Below, piece by piece: positions 60,830-64,000 of a stretch of DNA of 64,000 bases; the stretch's first letter is position 1, and each line of letters begins with the position of its first letter. The notes under the pieces were generated by a model. It saw only the letters and a list, made by a program, of their open reading frames with translations, searched no databases and had not been told where the DNA came from. This DNA is from Coenobita brevimanus (lineage: Eukaryota; Arthropoda; Malacostraca; Decapoda; Coenobitidae), in assembly GCA_032717465.1 (NCBI GenBank), contig CM064655.1:15481902-15545901 (forward strand), in the 5' to 3' direction. The position numbers and the translations under genes were made by a program.

Positions 60830-61769
60830 TTCATTTCCCCACCTCCTCCCTCTCACTTCAATTTCCCAACATCACTCCCTTGGTTCTTCCTTTTCTCAGC
60901 TCACCTCCTCTCACTTTTCCATCCCCCTCCCTCCTTTCATTTCTTAATTTCGCAACATACGTCCCTCACTCCCTATCACACTTCTTCATCTCACTTCATT
61001 TCCCAACCTCCCTCCCTCGTCAATTTTTTTTTTTCCACCTCTGTCCTCTCACCTTCTCTCCCTTCTTTCACTTCAGTTTTCCCTTTCTCCCTCTTTCTGT
61101 GACTTCCTTCTTTTTTCTTTTTCTCCTCCTCTCATTTCATTTCCAAATCTTTCTCCATCACCCCTTCACTCATTTCGCTCCATCCATCCTGTTCTCATAG
61201 TTCACTATCCCATCTCCCTCCCTATTCCGTCATTCCACTCCTTCCTCCCTCCCTCTTCTCACACTTCCCTCCCTCCCTCTTTCTCTCACTTCACTCCTTT
61301 CCTCCTCCTCCGTTCACCTCCCTTCCTCTTCTTCACTCACTTCCTTCCCTCCTCGTTTCTCTCATTTCATCCCCCCCCCCCTTCTATTTCTCATTTTTCT
61401 CCATCCTCCCTCGCTGCCGCCACTGCCTCCGTCCGTGCCAGGTGTGTGCTGAGAGTGATGCTGTGTGGCAAGTGTAGAAGCCACAACGCAGTGTGCATCC
61501 AACATCAGGACTAACTTTCACCCGACACACACACATACACACACACACCTCCCCCCATCCCACTCCCACCACCATCTCATTCACCCCACCCCCCACCCCC
61601 TTCCCCTTTCTGCTCCCCAACTCCATCCCCCATACGCTCCCTGCCCTCTCCTCCCCACCCCCTACTCCCTCCCCTTCCGTGCCAACATGGCCGGGCAGGT
61701 GAAGGTCACGGTACCCACCCGCCCCCATGCCCCCTCTACCTCTCACTCACTCACTCACACAAACACACT

Positions 61770-61815
<46 letters not shown>

Positions 61816-61850
61816 CTCTCCCTAATCAAAAGTAATACATGGTAGTCAAC
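60830..61850. repeat. pyrimidine-rich degenerate block
   Basis: About 1 kb of C/T-rich plus strand with recurrent CACTTCATTTCCCAAC and CTCCCTCCCT words, poly-C near 61372-61382, a short CA run near 61527-61548, and (CT)n at 61771-61811. Open frames are Ser/Pro/Phe-rich artefacts. Confidence 0.65.
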
Positions 61851-61879
61851 GCTAAAAAAAAACACACACACACCATAAA

Positions 61880-61882
<3 letters not shown>

Positions 61883-61950
<68 letters not shown>
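61883..61950. repeat. (CA)n microsatellite
   Basis: A 68-bp CA run, preceded by a shorter one at about 61862-61874. Confidence 0.96.
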
Positions 61951-61951
<1 letters not shown>

Positions 61952-62039
61952 CCATCCATTCATTTGTAGATCCGGTGCATTATCTGACAAATACTGGCAG
62001 CGTCGAAAAGTCAGACTTGCTTCTTTGCCACTGATACCT

Positions 62040-62178
62040 CCTAGGGAAGAGAGAGATGAGGAAGAGGTAAGAAAGTAGGAGGGAAGGGAAGACAGAAGAG
62101 GCGAGAAAAATGGAGAAAAGCGGGAAGAGTGAAAGACGGAGGGGGAAATGACAATGGAAGAAGACAGGAAGCAAGCAA

Positions 62179-62240
<62 letters not shown>

Positions 62241-62338
62241 ATAATGAGGGTCCAGGACTGACAGGCTGCAGGTAGGAAGGATCACAACCAGACAGACCTG
62301 AGTCCAAAATAACCCTCCAGGTCTTGTGGTATTGTAGT

Positions 62339-62412
<74 letters not shown>
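62040..62412. repeat. purine-rich tract, (GA)n and (CA)n
   Basis: Purine-biased to 62180, GA dinucleotides at 62181-62233 followed by a G run, then (CA)n at 62340-62412. A strand switch to pyrimidine-rich DNA follows immediately. Confidence 0.88.
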
Positions 62413-62414
<2 letters not shown>

Positions 62415-63353
62415 TCATTTCTTTTCCCTCCACCCCCTTCCTTTTCTCCTATATTTACTCCTGCTGCTCCCTCCCTCTCTACCCCTTCACCACCCTGCTG
62501 GCCACTCCCTCCTCCTCTCATCTCGCTTTATACGGCATTCACACGTGCAGAAAGTGTCCAAGTCAGGCCTGTGCTACCGGACGGTACGGTATCCATTAAT
62601 AAACATGTAGCTACGGTATATAATTTCTTCCACTACTTGGTCAGATAGGAAATATAAACGCAGCAGTTAACAAGTAAACAACCCAAGTACGGCAATCTGT
62701 CCTTCCTTCCCCCTCCCAACTCCCCCACCATCTCCTGTCCTTCCACCTCCCCTCCCACCTCCCCCACCATCTGCTGTCCTTCCACCGCCCCCACCACCCA
62801 TTCACCACCGTACCTCCAACTGACCTAAATACAGTACGTGGCCTTCGTCGTGTTCTACCAAGCCACTTACGCCACGTTTAAACACAGGAAACATTCATGG
62901 AGACCTATACGTTATGCACATCAGAAGCTACTCATATGTAGTCTACTATGTTCCCGAAAGTAGCCACGCTTTCTCCGAATGTACATTTTTACAACTGTGG
63001 ATTACATTTTAACACCACATATTTCGTGTTCATGTGGCGATATCCCAGCGAAGTCTAGTAATATAGTGCAAATATTGATGTTAGGTAATGGCATACAAGC
63101 ACAACATACGACAGCGAACATTCGGATATGCTGGCCTTACGAAAATAAAGGGAACAATAACTAAGCTCACCATGAAGCCATCTCGGCAGGAAAACAAAGG
63201 AGAAAAATCACTCATTCTGCTCATGTAAAGCAAATGAAGCACTGCTCATTTACTGGGGATTTAAGAAATGTGAAATCTAACAATGGGAGATGCTTCTTCA
63301 CTCTCCTCAGCCCTCCTTAGTCCTCCCTCCTCGCCAAGCCAAATCAGTCTATA
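62413..63353. other. pyrimidine-rich then low-copy sequence
   Basis: C/T-rich to about 62520. A short direct repeat near 62698-62800 (CCACCATCTCCTGTCCTTCC vs CCACCATCTGCTGTCCTTCC, about 50 bp apart). No gene supported. Confidence 0.5.
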
Positions 63354-63545
63354 TTAATCCCTTCAGCTGAAAGAGGATTTTTTTTTTCCACTTTATTCTT
63401 GTTACGGTCAGACTTTCACTTAAGCAGAGACTTTTCCAACTCGAGGGGTTAACCAGGGCCTTTAATAAACCGTTCAATACACACGAAGTTTCAAAAAATC
63501 TGACATTCGCTTAAAATTATCGGATTAAAAAAAAGTCAAACAGCT
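63354..63545. repeat. foldback element, both arms
   Basis: Left arm: TTAATCCCTTCAGCTGAAAG, CCACTTTATTCTTGTTACGG, GACTTTCACTTAAGCAGAGA, CTTTTCCAACTCGAGGGGTT. Spacer AACCAGGGCCTTTAATAAAC. Right arm: CGTTCAATACACACGAAGTT, worn after that. Confidence 0.62.
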
Positions 63546-63702
63546 ATGATAAAGTTCTACTCACGTGGTCACAAGGCATTTTGTCGTATAGCCCATTCAC
63601 TAAGAGAGCTAATGTTCATTTTTTATTCAGTTCACATTCATCATTTTTAATCAACCAAGGAACCCCCTTCGTACCCGGTACTGAAGAAGAGTAGTGGTCT
63701 CT

Positions 63703-63835
63703 AACTGCTCCGGGTTGAAAATTCTATCCTAAACTAAACAAAAGCACCTGGAGATTGCATAAACAAAAAGGTAACGATGTCATAGCAGTGACTGGGTTAC
63801 GACACGCAAGACGATTTTAGTCAGCTGAATCCCCA
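63703..63835. repeat. foldback-arm pair, partial
   Basis: Reverse arm CTAACTGCTCCGGGTTGAAA, TCCTAAACTAAACAAAAGCA, CCTGGAGATTGCATAAACAA, then a forward core CAAGACGATTTTAGTCAGCT. The arrangement (reverse, then forward) is the opposite of complete copies, so it may be the junction of two elements. Confidence 0.5.
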
Positions 63836-63914
63836 TAAATTAAACGAAAAGTAATTTAATATTACTATTGTAACCCTTAGGCACTCAGTAACACAGGTCA
63901 CTGCCACATTTACC

Positions 63915-64000
63915 TTAACCCCTTCAGTCAGATGACATTTTATTCTTGCTACCTCCAGATTATTTTATTCAACTTTGGAAAGATCGCTCGCATAGCTATG
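63915..64000 (+). repeat. foldback-family arm, cut by the window end
   Basis: TTAACCCCTTCAGTCAGATG, CATTTTATTCTTGCTACCTC and CAGATTATTTTATTCAACTT: a very well preserved left arm. Its partner would lie beyond 64000. Confidence 0.72.

Overview
This is eukaryotic, repeat-dominated, non-coding DNA. I found no open reading frame that looks like a real protein exon, no rRNA, no convincing functional tRNA gene and no CRISPR array. The longest open frames all lie in simple repeats or in purine/pyrimidine-biased minisatellites and are side effects of composition. The density of (CA)n, (GA)n and (AGT)n microsatellites, the tRNA-derived SINEs and the hAT-like ends fit a large arthropod genome. A decapod crustacean is my best guess, but that is inference: no gene here confirms it.

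Layout. 0-7.5 kb: a purine-rich degenerate minisatellite, then about 3.7 kb of pyrimidine-rich degenerate repeat interrupted by a SINE with a clear target-site duplication, then a 31-bp minisatellite. 7.5-20 kb: mostly low-copy sequence with scattered short elements, a tRNA-Gly-like SINE inside a CA tract, an (AGT)n tract, a 202-bp (GT)n tract and a nonautonomous hAT-like element. 20-28.5 kb: tandem arrays of 50-160-bp units, about 2.5 kb of purine-rich DNA with G-quadruplex-prone runs, and arm-derived arrays. 28.5-45 kb: a tRNA-Ala-like SINE with a target-site duplication, a G-rich minisatellite, several minus-strand SINE copies, a 329-bp (TG)n tract and many foldback copies. 45-64 kb: an unrelated near-symmetrical hairpin, a 136-141-bp tandem array, higher-order arrays built from foldback arms (54.2-56.2 kb), a pair of minisatellite arrays in opposite orientation (56.3-58.4 kb), and a second tRNA-Gly-like SINE about 97.6% identical to the first.

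The most interesting structure is a dispersed foldback family. An arm of about 90-100 bp starts with TTAACCCCTTCAGT, carries a core close to GACGATTTTATTCAGCTTA, and ends with ACTGGAGGGGTTAA. It is usually followed, after a short conserved spacer like ATGAAGGCTGTATT, by a diverged reverse-complement arm. I recognise roughly 28 loci, from the first 200 bases to the last 90. Several have been amplified as tandem higher-order repeats. I do not recognise the family by name. The TTAA termini suggest a piggyBac-like miniature element, which is a hypothesis only.
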